Below, one piece after another: positions 1 to 12,295 of a stretch of 64,000 bases of DNA. This DNA comes from Wurfbainia villosa (lineage: Eukaryota; Streptophyta; Magnoliopsida; Zingiberales; Zingiberaceae), in the NCBI GenBank assembly GCA_025175895.1, contig CM045989.1, positions 22,003,928-22,067,927 on the forward strand. The letters run 5' to 3'. The position numbers and the translations under genes were made by a program. The first letter of the stretch is position 1. Each line of letters starts with the position of its first letter. The notes below the pieces were generated by a model. The model worked only from the letters and a program-made list of their open reading frames with translations. It ran no database searches and was not told the origin of the DNA.

Positions 1-1352
1 TTGTGGTAGCTGGAGATGCGCACTTGGCCACTGTGCGGAGTGGTAGTCAGCGCACTCACCCACTATTGACGGTGGTCGTGTGATGTGCAGTTGTCCTGGG
101 TGCGGTGCTCGTCTACTCATGGGTAGGGACGGAGCGGCTAGCAGCAGGGATCCCCCGTGTGGGTAGCATATAGCTCTATAGCGGGCTAGCTACTGTTTCA
201 TACTACCCAACTCGGTCACTCGAGAGTGGTGGCGGCTGGAGTCGGGATAGTTGTCATGTCGTGCCACCTAGGCCACACTGGGGTCGTGGTAGCGAGTTGG
301 GTACGCAGACATGACCATGCATATGCATTGCTGATATATATGTATGCATGTATTTGATATATGTTTTACATATGCCTGTGAGATGCTGCATTTGATTGAG
401 CTATGATTGTTGCACATGTTTGTTCATCATGATACATGTCATTTGCATTTTATATACTGTTATGGGTTGAGCATGATATATGTGTTGGTCCAGACCGATG
501 TATGCATTTGATTAGTGTCATGTCATAGTGTGGTATGGACTGGGTTGTTATTACAGGTGATCATATACTGTTCATATGTTGGCGTATTGGTCAGGTATGG
601 GATTGACTTAGTATGTTATATGGTTATGTTATTGTAATCTGTTCAGGATGATATAGCTTATGGTGTTGCGTATCGCCGTGCACGCTGGTACATTATTTTA
701 TGTTCATTGATCGCTTTAGTATATACATTGAGTATAACTTCATCGTAGTTACTTGTTATTAGATTTGGATACGATCGTATATCTATTGGACTCATGTTGT
801 ATACCGTAGATCTTCACATGTATACTTGTAGATCTATCCTTATATGTTGTTCATGCACTTTCTATATATTACCCCGAGTTTATACTCACCACCTCGACCT
901 CGGGCTTCGTCCGCCTTTATAATGTAGAAGATTCCTTGGACGCTCGAGCTCACCGATCCCATCTCGCACCTGGACGAATGGATGAAGGTGTATTTATGCG
1001 TTGTTGTATTCTTGTGGATTGATGTATTCCATATTGTTGTTTTGGGTTTTAGCTTTGTATTGTTTCCAGATTCGATATACGGATGTGTTGTATATATTTG
1101 GTCTTCGATTTGATTTCTATTATGATTCTTGTCGTGTCAAGTCACTCCGAGTGCACTGATTGAGTCATTGTATATTGTTTTATACATGCTGTATGTTTCC
1201 GCTGTGTTTAGTGTGTTTTGATATGTTGATATCTGCGTATATCATATTATTGTTGTGGGCCTACGGGCCTTGTATTAACCCGATATGTTGCCACGTACAG
1301 GGGAGATGCCGTCCGTTTGCTTTTCGGCACGGCATACTCTCGGGGCGTGACA
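1..1352 (+). repeat. 5' LTR of gypsy element A (left end outside window)
   Basis: These bases match 7614-8977 over their whole length, so the window opens inside the 5' LTR of an element whose 3' LTR ends at 8977. The LTR ends in CA after the word ggggcgtga, and a tRNA primer-binding site follows 7 bases later. The two copies differ in clusters, mainly between 660 and 1180, where several short CTG/CAG-containing words are altered. No protein is encoded here. The open frame at 1160-1402 is a chance frame that runs across the LTR end. Confidence 0.9.
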
Positions 1353-1359
1353 ATTTTAT

Positions 1360-1377
1360 TGGTATCAGAGCCCTAGG
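1360..1377 (+). other. Primer-binding site of element A
   Basis: TGGTATCAGAGCCCTAGG lies seven bases after the LTR end and fits the complement of the 3' end of plant initiator methionine tRNA, the usual minus-strand primer. It fixes the 5' LTR boundary and the plus orientation of element A. Confidence 0.85.
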
Positions 1378-3737
1378 TTGCGAAGTCCATTTTCGGATTT
1401 GATTTCGTTCGGACATCGAGTTTTGCTTTACTCGGTCTTGGTTTTGTGAGTTCTGGGATCTGGCTGTTGCGGACATCTCCGAGCTACAAGGATTAAGGTA
1501 TGTTAACTGTTATTACATATCCTTCTGTTGGCTATGCATTTAGTTGCTTATAACAGTGCATGACTTGTAGTATGTTAATCAGTATTAGTAACCATGGTGA
1601 GTTGACCACGGGAACGACATGTGGAGGTTATTAGATATGTACCTGCTGTCGAAAAGGTGAATTACCTTTGAGAGCCGACTGATACCGAGTCGGATAGCAG
1701 GGGTTAGTAGTCACATCTCTTGTGGAGATCAAGGATTACAGTCCTAAGATTTTCACTAATTATGTTAGATCATTACGAGGGTAATGGACTAAGCGAGTAT
1801 ACTATTGCTGATGCAGATAGTAGAGGATTAGTTTGGAGATATTCATAGGGATTTTGATCCCTGAGTTGGTTATTCTAGGTTGTATAACATTTAGGAGTAC
1901 TTTTGGAGTACTTGACTCGGGTTATACGAAGATAGTAGTGTTAGTGTAATACCATTATCCGGATTTTTGCCGGTACTTGGTGGAAGAGATAGAAAGTAAC
2001 CTACGGGAAATAATGTATCACTTAGTCACAGTGCAGTGATGTTGTGAGAGAGTATTTTCCCACATCATTTTCTTTGACTCATTGTCAAGGAATTTTTGGG
2101 CTTTAGGTCGAGTGATCGTTGGTAATGGAAGTACCATGCAGAGTCGTTAGACTTGCGAAAGTTACGACCATTTAATAGCCCAAGAATGTGATTGGGATGG
2201 TTTTGGCCACCCACGGGTTATCGGTTGACATCTTGATCAGGATGTTTGGATCTCCTACTAGATTCTACCGGAAGTCCTTAGACCGAGTCATGTGTATAGA
2301 AATGACTCCGTAGCAAGTGTTTTAAAGAATTGGAGATTTGATAAGCAGATATTGTAAGTCAAATTATTGGAATTGGAAGTCTCCGAATGTTTGACAAAAG
2401 GAGCAAGATTAAAGTCGTGAGTCACGAGCGACTATTGGAGAGTTTTCCGATCATAGAAGATCGATTGCAGATTGTCAGCAGCTTCTCATGATTATCAGTG
2501 AACTCAGAGGAAAGACTCCGAAGGGAGATTGTGTGTGTGCAGTGCGGGTCACGACGAGATGCAGAGTCAGATTATCCGATGGATCATTTTATCTTTTTCT
2601 ACTATAAGCAGACAGTATCTACGAGGAGAGTATGTACTTTGAAGACTCAGTGGAAGACTATGGATGATGCTTTCGAGCGGATGATCCACAACCTCGAAAG
2701 CCGAGATTATGACAGAAGATTGAGTTATCACATCAGCAGTGATCTGCTACCCCAGATATAGTTGGAGTTCTTTGATACTTTCATCCGGAAGAAGTAAGTT
2801 ACTCAGCAGATCGGTAAAGACATCTCGAAGACTACATCTGGACAACAATTGTTACCTTCCCGACGACAATGCGATTACCTTCCCGAGCGACAACAACAGA
2901 TTACCTTCCCAAAGAGATTATGCTTTGTTCAGAGGAGAGAGATTTTACGACGATAGTCGTGTCTATGCAGTATTCTCCAGTTGCAGTTATACCTTTCACA
3001 GAGATGGAGCGTGCTATGATGTTTACAGTTCTTCAGTATTATACAGTCGGATGTGTATCTTTTGCGATAATGAGTGTTTACCATCTCCGTTCTCGATTGT
3101 TTGATTTGTACCTCGATTCCAATGATTGATTTGATTCCTCCATGATAGTCTTTGCATCTACATGAGTGCAAATTGGCCGCAGATGTTGTTGGACAAATCC
3201 ACATAATTACTCGGGAAGAAGTATAGAAGACCGAAGGATTGGTCCTTCGGGGTATTACTTTAGGTTATCCTATTTGCGGATATATTGAGAGATACTGGTA
3301 GTTTACAGGTATCTTTATCTAGAATATTCTTGGACAGGGTTCGAAGGGTTCCTATCGACTTGTGGGTTGGTGATTTTCTCTACCGTCAGTTGAGATGTTG
3401 ACTAACGATCAAGAAGTCAAGGGATACCCTTAGCCTTTGCTAGACATACCTCCACTATAGACATATCCTTACGGATAGTTGGATAGTTGGAGCATTGGTA
3501 TACTAGGACTCTCGGATGTACGTATAATCCGAGAGTATGCGGATGTACTTACGGATGAACTCTCGAGCTTGCCACTGCATGGGCAAGTGGAATATCTTGA
3601 TTGAGGTGATTTGAGAATAGTCACGATATTGGGGACCTCATGCAGGAGATGATTTATTGGTATTAGTGTTGCTAAACACCATGGGAGATTTATCTTTCCT
3701 AGTGTTTCTTCTTGAGAAGACTCGTAACTCTTGTTAA

Positions 3738-4957
3738 AAGAGAGACAGACCTTTGAGGTTATGCATCGATTATCGATGATTTGAACACAGTAGTTGAGAA
3801 TGAGTATCTTTCGGTAGGGATAGATGAGTTGTTTAGATCAGCTAAATGACACCTGTGTATATCCTAGGGTTGATCTACGATTGGAGGGTTGATATTGTAG
3901 TGACTTAGTGTCATACAATTATCATTGTTGGTGTGATGATTAAGCTATCTATAGCTTAGAGTAAAGGGATGCCAGTGTGTAGAAGACGACATTTCATACT
4001 TGGTATGAATTTTAGGAGATGTTGATAATGTTGTTAGACTTATTAACGATTTAGTCGTTCATGGAATTGAGGAATCAAGTACTCTTGGAGTATTTGTGAT
4101 CGATTGTCATCATATCTGTGGATGATATATTTCGGGATATATTCACGATCTTGAGGGAAGTTGTAGTTTCCCTAGATTGATTTGGTATTTACCATAGATG
4201 AGGATAGAATGTTACTAGCGATACTATATCGTCGACTTGTTGGACCAAGAAGGTGATGGGAATCACCTGGTCGGAAGTTTGTGAAGCTAGGTTTCAGGGC
4301 CTAGAAGGTGGCTGACTTTTGTGTCAGTGTTAGTTAATCCGTCCGATATGGATGGAAGAGTATTGTACGTCGATACATCATTTCAGGGATTAGGAGCGAT
4401 CCCAATGCAGTTAAATGAGATGTATATTATGCGTATGCTAGTTGAGAAACTAGCGAGATTTGTCATTATAGTCTTCTAGTTACTTTCAGTTCTGTGTGAC
4501 AGAATGAATTTTGGACATTAGATTAATTTCTCTTGTGAGAATAAATCTACATCTCTAGGAAGGATAGTGGTTCCCAGAGTTGCATTTGTTTTAGGAAGAG
4601 TTGTTCAGAAGACTCTTCATTCGAGAGTGATGATTTATTCGGAGTGTATCCGAAAATAGTAAGTATTGAGACGTTCATGTTGATGGAACAATATATGGGA
4701 CACGGTTGATTTCGTAGTTTGATGTTGGGTATGCCAACAAGCAAAAGTGGAATATTGTGGTCGGTAGGGTTATGTACCGTGATGAAGTGGGAGCCTAGTA
4801 ATACGTTAGAGGTTGGAAGATTATCTAGAATTCGGAAAGGACTTGATAGGATTTGGGTAGTCGATGATCGATTAGCTAGGTCCGCTCATTTTCTTCCGAG
4901 CCGTAAGATGGATTTCGTTGGATCGTTTGACGGAATGATATCCATGGAGTATCCTTG
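3738..4957 (+). pseudogene. pol: Ty3/gypsy pol remnant of element A (RT, RNase H, integrase)
   Basis: Several pol motifs survive in different frames. At 3738-3776 the codons read KRDRPLRLCIDYR, an RT motif, followed at once by a stop. At 4042-4059 they read INDLVV, where an active RT has a D-D pair, so the first catalytic Asp is Asn. At 4372-4410 they read DTSFQGLGAIPMQ, like the start of RNase H. At 4851-4907 they read IWVVDDRLARSAHFLPSRK, an integrase-core segment. Frames change between these pieces and stops are frequent. The order RT-RH-IN is that of Ty3/gypsy, and the motifs best fit a chromovirus-like lineage (inference). No activity is possible. Confidence 0.75.
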
Positions 4958-5262
4958 AGTATCATTTTTGATAGTGATTCATGATTCACCTTACGATTCT
5001 AGCAAAGTCTTTCACAAGTCATGGGTATAGAGCTCCACTCGGGTACGATTATCTATCTTTTGATAGATGATCAATAGGAAGGTGTTATTCAGACTTTAAA
5101 AAGGGTGATTGAGAGCGTATATATAGGAGCTGGAATGTAATATTCGAGCTCAGTACCCCACTTAGTCATTTGAGGTGTGACTTTTCTCCGGATACTTGAG
5201 AGGATTATTTTGACATATCATACAAGTATATAAGTCGGAAATTTGGGGACCAAATTTTTATA

Positions 5263-5274
5263 AGTGGGGGAGAA
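5263..5274 (+). other. Polypurine tract of element A
   Basis: The purine run agtgggggagaa lies directly before the TG that opens the 3' LTR at 5275. The identical tract precedes the 3' LTR of element G, as expected for the plus-strand primer. Confidence 0.85.
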
Positions 5275-8200
5275 TGTAAAATACGAAAAAATATATATAT
5301 ATATATTAATTAACTCGTTAATTAATTAGGAGTAATTAGGGGATTAATTAGGCTTAAATAGTGGGCTGAAATTGGGTTTGAAATAATCACATTTGAGATG
5401 GGCACAATTTGGTGGGCACAATTTGAACCAATCAGTTAGGTTTGGGTTGAGCTGGGTTAATCGAATCAGTCGAACGGCGTTTATAAGCTGCCGAACGAAA
5501 ATCAGATCGTGATCCCGTTTCCATTTCTTCTCCGCGACATTTCCTCTGCTCCGCGCGATCGCGTCGCCGACCTCCGCTCGTCGGCGTCCGGTGCAGGCAG
5601 CTCGAAGACGCCCTCACCGCAGCAGCTGCGCTAGTGGGCTGATCTCCGGTCGAGGAACAAGGGGTTCGTGCTTAAGGGATCTCGGAGATTTCCGTCGGCG
5701 GACCGACGATGTTATCGCCGCGGCAGCAGGCTGCCGATTCAGGTACTATAGCTAGGGTTAGGTTTCAATCGCTTCCTCTCGGATGTAGGCTGTATTCGGG
5801 TTGAGCTCCAATCTATGGTATGGCGGTGATCGAGCTCGATCTTCGCCGTCAGGACGAGGAAGGAGGATTTCGGTGGAGTGCTGAGCTTGTGATTGGAGCT
5901 GGGATTTCCATCGGTGAACCATTCCGAGCCGCCTCAGCACCTTCGTAGCTTGGATCGGTTTTGGGCAGTGTTTTGGAGCTCGGATTTTGCCGGTGAACAG
6001 AACTACTGAGGGAGGATCTACCGTGTTGGTAAGTCGATCCGTTCTTTCTGTCCACCGTACTATATTGAAATTGCTAGGTAGTTGTAGTGAGTTCTATGTG
6101 TTTGTGATGTTGGTAATCGACGGTGAACGAGGTGGTATCGGTGAAGATTTGGCCGGTAAGTGTGTTTATCCTTTTTGTTTCATTTGTGTTGTGCTGTGTG
6201 AAATGTCGGTGTGCTTATGGCATTGTCGATTGATGCAATGAATTGGGAATTCAATTGGTTGTGTGTTGTGGGTTAAGAATCGTTGCTGTGATTTGGAAGT
6301 TAACCTGTGATTTGGGTGGAATTGCTGATTCGGTGTAGATCTATATTCTGCCGATGGGTTGTTTGGGTGTATGGATGGAACGGTGAAAGGTAGAGTATAA
6401 TCTCTGTTTTCCGTTGATCAAATTGTGTAGGAAATCGGTTGATTGTGGTGTTTGTATCAATAGTTGGCTTAGTTGGTCAGATACCTCTATGGGTGTTTGT
6501 AGATGATTAAAGAGTTGTTGATTATAGATTTGTCACTGTGATTTGGGGACAAACAGTGAATCGGAGTTGTAAATGGGGTTCTTTGACTGTGCTTGAGGCA
6601 AGAATCAGTTGTGGGATAGTCTCGATTGTTTCCTTTTGCTTTCCATGGTGTATCGAATTTGGGATAATTGGGGTTCTTACTCGTAAGACGAGGGAAGGAT
6701 GCGAATATAGAACGAATTAGTATTTTGTTCATATAATTATCGGAGACTTGAGCTTAACCATAAATTGTTATTATTGTACAGGTTTGGGATACGAAGCAGG
6801 TCTACGATCGTGAGGATTATACGAGCTTCGTATCAGGTGGGTAATATCTACCTGGTCCGGTAGTTTGATCAACTCTAGTGCATGATCTTGGATTTATGTT
6901 TATACCTGTTTACCTTAAATCCACTCTTATTTAATCATATGCTTGTACTGCCTTGACCTTTGAGATATAAACTCTGGTACTTCATTGATTATCTAGCTCG
7001 GCTAGGAACTATAAACCCTATTATGTATTAGCTGATAGATGTTCAGTAAGTACATGTGGTTAGGGTTATCTTTGTGACTTCAGATTGGTTTACTGTATTA
7101 CATCACTAGGGTTAGGTGATGGTTTGGATTATGGAATCGATTGTTATATCATATCCGTATTAGTGGTGCATTTATAATGGATCTAGTCGTCTGTGCATAG
7201 ATAATTGTATGATTGTCAGTATGTGACCAGGGACTAGAGGTCCTAGTGTGATGGTATATCCATTAGGGATTGTGTGTTTGTGTATGGTTATATGGACGGT
7301 CGATTGTATATCGCTACTGACTAGAGGTCTTAGCATGGTTAACTGTCAGGTGTGACTCTGTGTGATAGAGAGTCTTATGGATTATAGTCCTTGCATGGTT
7401 GACTTTCAATTGACTAGGTCTCCCCGTGAGTTAGGAGTGTTGCGAGGATTTGTGTGTGAGCTATGCATCATTACATTTCATGCATCTTGTACGGGGGTAT
7501 GCCTTGTGGTTGAGACGAGTCGTCAGTCATCCTGCCTCCTCGGCCACTCGGGGTAGTGGTTGCAGGGTTGAGGGCAGAGCATTGTTGTGCGTGCCATTCT
7601 CGGCCACTAGGGATTGTGGTAGCTGGAGATGCGCACTTGGCCACTGTGCGGAGTGGTAGTCAGCGCACTCACCCACTATTGACGGTGGTCGTGTGATGTG
7701 CAGTTGTCCTGGGTGCGGTGCTCGTCTACTCATGGGTAGGGACGGAGCGGCTAGCAGCAGGGATCCCCCGTGTGGGTAGCATATAGCTCTATAGCGGGCT
7801 AGCTACTGTTTCATACTACCCAACTCGGTCACTCGAGAGTGGTGGCGGCTGGAGTCGGGATAGTTGTCATGTCGTGCCACCTAGGCCACACTGGGGTCGT
7901 GGTAGCGAGTTGGGTACGCAGACATGACCATGCATATGCATTGCTGATATATATGTATGCATGTATTTGATATATGTTTTACATATGCCTGTGAGATGCT
8001 GCATTTGATTGAGCTATGATTGTTGCACATGTTTGTTCATCATGATACATGTCATTTGCATTTTATATACTGTTATGGGTTGAGCATGATATATGTGTTG
8101 GTCCAGACCGATGTATGCATTTGATTAGTGTCATGTCATAGTGTGGTATGGACTGGGTTGTTATTACAGGTGATCATATACTGTTCATATGTTGGCGTAT

Positions 8201-8977
8201 TGGTCAGGTATGGGATTGACTTAGTATGTTATATGGTTATGTTATTGTAATCTGTTCAGGATGATATAGCTTATGGTGTTGCAGACCGTCAGGTACGTTG
8301 GTACATTATTTTATGTTCAGTTGATCAGTTTAGTATATACATTGAGTATAACTTTACTGTAGTTACTTGTTATTAGATTTGGATATGACTGTATATCTAT
8401 TGGACTCATGTTGTATACCTGTAGATCTTCACATGTATACTTGTAGATCTATCCTTATATGTTGTTCATGCACTTTCTATATATTACCCCTGAGTTTATA
8501 CTCACCACCCCTGGACCCTGGGCTTCCTGTCGCCCAGATAACAGGTAGAAGATTCCTTGGACGTTCGGAGCTCTGCCAGCTGATCCCATCTCGCACCGGA
8601 CGAATGGATGAAGGTGTATTTACGCGTTGTTGTATTCTTGTGGATTGATGTATTCCATATTGTTGTTTTGGGTTTTAGCCTGTATTGTTTCCGTATTTGC
8701 GATATACGGATGTGTTGTATATATTTGGTCTTCGATTTGATTTCTATTATGATTCTTGTCGTGTCAAGTCACTCCGGAGTGCACAGTTGAGTCATTGTAT
8801 ATTGTTTTATCTGTTGTATGTTTCCGCTGTGTTTAGTGTGTTTTGATATGTTGATATCTGCGTATATCATATTATTGTTGTGGGCCTACGGGCCTTGTAT
8901 TAACCCGATATGTTGCCACGTACAGGGGAGATGCCGTCCGTTTGCTTTTCGGCACGGCATACTCTCGGGGCGTGACA
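5275..8977 (+). repeat. 3' LTR of gypsy element A
   Basis: This 3.7 kb LTR opens TGTAAAATACG after the polypurine tract and ends cgtgaca. A TA/AATTA-rich stretch lies near its start, then a TATA box and a GC-richer leader. The right-hand 1.36 kb is the copy of 1-1352. The base after the LTR (8978) begins the minus-strand copia E exactly where the E-like sequence of element C can be aligned. A therefore seems to lie inside E. The open frames in it, such as 8818-9144, are not conserved as proteins. Confidence 0.9.
5480..5488 (+). promoter_or_regulatory. Putative TATA box of the A LTR
   Basis: TTTATAAGC lies about 205 bases into the 3' LTR and is followed by a pyrimidine/CG-rich leader. Element G has TTTTATAAAC at the equivalent place (35513-35522), which supports a promoter role. 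Confidence 0.55.
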
Positions 8978-9520
8978 AGGAATCTCATCAATGTCTATTT
9001 GAGTCTCTCAAGCTTTTTCAAGCTCGACGACACTCCTACTGTTTTCTTGCAAGAGAAACTCTTTCTCTGAAAACACAGCATGCCTTGAAACAAACATCTT
9101 TTGTTCCACAGGATGATAGAATTGGTAACCCATTGTTTCCTTAGGGTATCAAATAAATAGACATTTATCAGACTTAGCATCCAATTTGTCTGATACAGTC
9201 CACTTCACATAAGCAGGACAACCCCATATCTTCAAGTAAGATACATGAGGTTTCTTACTATTCCATATCTTATAAGGAGTAGTAGAGACTACCTTGGTTG
9301 ACATTCTGTTTAACAAGTAAACAACTGTCTGAAGTGCATAGCCCCAAAAGGACTTGGGAAGATTCGCATGATTCATCATTGACCTGACCATGTCCAACAA
9401 GGTCCAGTTACGCCTCTCAGATACATCATTATGCTGTGGTGTATATGGAGGAGTCCATTGAGACAATATACCATTGTCTCTTAGATAATCAAGAAACTCT
9501 TGACTTAAGTATTCACCACC
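8978..9520 (-). pseudogene. pol: Integrase remnant of copia E
   Basis: This continues the upstream pol frame after a TGA that replaces an Arg codon beside the second catalytic Asp. The open part 9466-9149 reads SQWTPPYTPQHNDVSERRN, holding the third catalytic residue (Glu in SERRN); the usual Gly before it is Asp. WGYALQT and the WGCPAYVK motif follow. A frame break or stop follows near 9149. The coding sequence ends at 8978 because element A interrupts it. Confidence 0.8.
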
Positions 9521-10399
9521 TCAATCCAATCGAAGTATTTTAATACTCTTGTCATGTTGTTTCTCTACTTCATTTCTCAATTCTTTGAACCTATCAAAGG
9601 CTTCAGACTTGTGTTTCATCAAGAACACATACCCAAACTGTGAGTGATCATCGGTGAAGGTAATGAAGTAGCTATAGCCTCCTAAACCTTGAGTTGCCAT
9701 AGGTCCACATACATCAGTATGTATTAGACCTAGCAACTCTCCCACTTGTTCACCTTTTCCTGTAAAAGGTAACTTAGTCATGTTGCCTTTCAAGCATGAT
9801 ATGCATGTATCGTATGAATCCAATTCAAACGATTCCAGAATTCCACATCGGTGTAATTCGGACATGCGTTTCTTGCTTACATGGCCAAGACGACAATGCC
9901 ACATGTAGGAGTCTAATTGATTATCTTTTCGAGCACGCTTGTTGCTCGCTTCGATATTGAAAATGTCACTAGATACGTCCAACGTATAAATGTCATTGCT
10001 CAAAGTTCCAGTTCCATAAAGTACGCCATTCAAAGTTATATAACAACAATTGTTAATAAACGTCAAATGGTAACCATTTCTATTTAAACAAGAAATAGAA
10101 ATGATTTTATTTATCAACGAAGGAACATAAAAGCAATTGTCAAGTTTTAAGACAAGTCCTACAGGGAGTTTCAACAAATACGTTCCGATGGCGAGTGCAG
10201 CAACCTTTGCTCCATTCCCAACACATAAATTTGACTCTCCCTTGATGAGTCTTCTTCTATTCCTTAGCCCATGTATGTCATTACATATATGTGAGCCACA
10301 CCCAGTATCCAATACCCAAGTATTTGAGGAAATAGAATGACAATCAATAACGAAGATATCTAAAGAAGATGGGGCATCCGATGTCTTATCCTTCTTCAC
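9521..10399 (-). CDS. pol: Protease, GAG-pre-integrase and N-terminal integrase fragment of copia E
   Basis: This is a 292-codon open frame on the minus strand. Near residue 31 it reads WVLDTGCGSHICND, the aspartic protease active site. Near residue 167 it reads WHCRLGH with a downstream CISCLKGN, the His-His-Cys-Cys zinc module in front of the integrase. HTDVCGPM carries the first catalytic Asp of the integrase core, and the frame ends at ILRLD, the second Asp, followed by TGA. A complete copia polyprotein would continue in this frame. The equivalent stretch of element C (57860-58360, then 58394 onward) is very similar. It is a fragment of a dead polyprotein, not a functional gene. Confidence 0.85.
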   Translation of the reverse strand: MKKDKTSDAPSSLDIFVIDCHSISSNTWVLDTGCGSHICNDIHGLRNRRRLIKGESNLCVGNGAKVAALAIGTYLLKLPVGLVLKLDNCFYVPSLINKIISISCLNRNGYHLTFINNCCYITLNGVLYGTGTLSNDIYTLDVSSDIFNIEASNKRARKDNQLDSYMWHCRLGHVSKKRMSELHRCGILESFELDSYDTCISCLKGNMTKLPFTGKGEQVGELLGLIHTDVCGPMATQGLGGYSYFITFTDDHSQFGYVFLMKHKSEAFDRFKELRNEVEKQHDKSIKILRLD

Positions 10400-11010
10400 G
10401 AACTCAAGATAAATCTTGCAATTTCTTCGCTAATGGCCCTCCTTGCCATAATGATGGCAAGTGCCCTTTTGAGTTGGTTCTGCCTTTTTAGCCCTTTTCT
10501 TCCCCTTCTGCTATTCCTTTGACTTCCTCTTAGAACCTTTCTTTGAGGAATCAACTCACAGCACCATCCCTTGCTCATACTTCTCAGAAGGCTCCACAGT
10601 CTTCAGCATGTTGAGCAGTACCACAGATGAACCTTCTTGCATCTTAGTGGTGAAGAGGAGCTTGGAGACTTTGAACCTTTCAAATCTCACTTGCTCATCA
10701 AACAACTCATAAAGATGAAAGACTATGGTATGAGCATCCATATGCTCATGCTGCTTCCACAGCTCAGGTACCATCGCGGCTAGCATGATGCAACTTGCCA
10801 GTTCAGAATCAGTCACATGTTTCTGATAGACCAACAATTGGTCCGGAGTTGCATTGTCACTAGGATGTGTGGGAAGAGGCGCTTCGAGGACATACGCAAG
10901 TTTTTCACCTTAAGAACAATTCTCAAGTTTCTAAGCCAGTCCAAGAAGTTCGAAACAGTCAATTTATTTGAATCCAAGATAGAGTGCAAATTCAAAGACA
11001 TCATGATCAA
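10396..11010 (-). pseudogene. gag: Gag remnant of copia E
   Basis: The start reads MSLNLHSILDSNKL and FLDWLRNLRIVL, the N-terminus of copia Gag (UBN2-like) as in element C at 57087. A frameshift follows near 10837. The second frame carries the middle of Gag and then lacks roughly 50 codons present in C (between the SSVV and LNMLKTVEPS motifs). An in-frame TAG lies in the Lys-rich tail. The CCHC knuckle before the protease is also altered, with Tyr in place of the second Cys. No intact capsid protein can be made. Confidence 0.8.
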
Positions 11011-12275
11011 TCAATTATACTAGAAATACAACTCGAGCATATATGAGAAAGATGATTTAAAATGCATCAATATACATTCATAAATCCCTTTCATTTTTCG
11101 AATTTTAAAAAACCCCAAAATCACTTCGGGAGATCGTAGGTCCATCTCTGAATGGGCTGATATCCAACATATATATGAACAACCTTGGAGAGAGTCCAAC
11201 AAGCCATTCATAACTACGATGGTAGCTATCAAATATACCGATTGCATATCACATATATGCAACTATCACAATGTGCTATCAACTTATTGAATTTTCACAC
11301 ATACATCGGGTTGTTAACACATTAACAAGTATGCATCATATGTATAACACCCAACTTCACCTCCCTTCACATCGACCTTGGAGAGAGTCCAACAAGCCGA
11401 TGCTCCAGGTTAAAGCCAACCCATTAATCGAGAAATAGTTTTAATATGGTTAGAGCGCATTCAACCAATTAGCCTGGCTTGGAGAGAGTCCAACAACCAA
11501 AGCTAACGATTGACCTCTGACTCTTACCATATTAGTATTAAACTATTCCATGGTTTGAACATGTTCGGGTTCGAGCCGGGCTTGGAGAGAGTCCAACAAC
11601 CCAAACAAGAAATGGAACTCTGGTTCTAACTATATTAATGGAAGGTGTAGGCTTTAATATTGAGTTAGGGTTTTTATGTCTCATCCTCTTTGCATGCAAA
11701 TAACTATTATCTACATGGCATGACATACATGGCATACATCTACATGTCACGACACGCATGGCATAATGATATGCATCTAATGCAATTACATGGCATACAA
11801 TTATGTCATGTACAAAATTTTCTTATATGTCAAAACTATTTATGGAAATAAAATATGTTTAAGATTTGATTCTCTAAATCAAATCATGATTAAATTAGGA
11901 AATAAATTTCCAAATCTAATCACATATTTTATTTGTGGAAAGAGTTGATTAAGGAAAGTCAATTTAGGAAACCAATTTTCTAAATCATTAAAACTACTTA
12001 TGGAAATAAAATATTTTTAAGATTTGATTTTCCAAATCAAATCATGATTAAATTAAGAAACAAATTTCCAAATTTAATCAAATATTTTATTTATCGAAAA
12101 TATCAATTTCCATAAATACTTCCAACATTCCAAAAGTAGAAGATTTCCATAAATACTTCTAGACTTTCCAAAATTAAAAAATTTCCATAAATACTTCTAA
12201 CTTTCCAAAAGTAGAAAATTTCCAGAAATACCATTATGACTATCGCAAAACAATTTTACGATTAAGTTGAAACAC
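11011..12275 (-). other. Leader of copia E, with four repeated hairpin motifs and AT-rich repeats
   Basis: This untranslated region lies between the primer-binding site and gag. The word cttggagagagtccaacaa occurs at 11184-11202, 11377-11395, 11478-11496 and 11581-11599; in the RNA sense it folds as TTGGA-CTCTC-TCCAA. Between about 11820 and 12240 AT-rich units with the words ccataaatacttc and tttccaaa recur. There is no coding signal. Confidence 0.75.
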
Positions 12276-12294
12276 AACCTGGGCTCTGATACCA
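12276..12294 (-). other. Primer-binding site of copia E
   Basis: The minus strand reads TGGTATCAGAGCCCAGGTT immediately inside the LTR, complementary to initiator methionine tRNA. It is identical to the site of element C at 55799-55817. Confidence 0.88.
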
Positions 12295-12295
12295 C

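Larger units (their letters stand above)
1353..5274 (+). mobile_element. Internal region of gypsy element A, decayed
   Basis: This 3.9 kb region lies between the primer-binding site and the polypurine tract and has no frame longer than about 120 codons. It is too short for a full gag-pol of a Tekay/Del-type gypsy element. Order of surviving pieces: an unrecognised gag-like stretch (about 2500-3130), then RT, RNase H and integrase fragments (3738-4957). The same broken layout recurs in element G (31932-35314), so much of the decay predates the insertion of at least one copy. The rest holds no coding signal I can support. Confidence 0.8.

Noticed and set aside
2498..3204. Overlapping frames of 86-121 codons in element A as possible genes
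   Set aside because: No motif is recognisable, frames overlap on both strands, and the equivalent region of G keeps only part of them.
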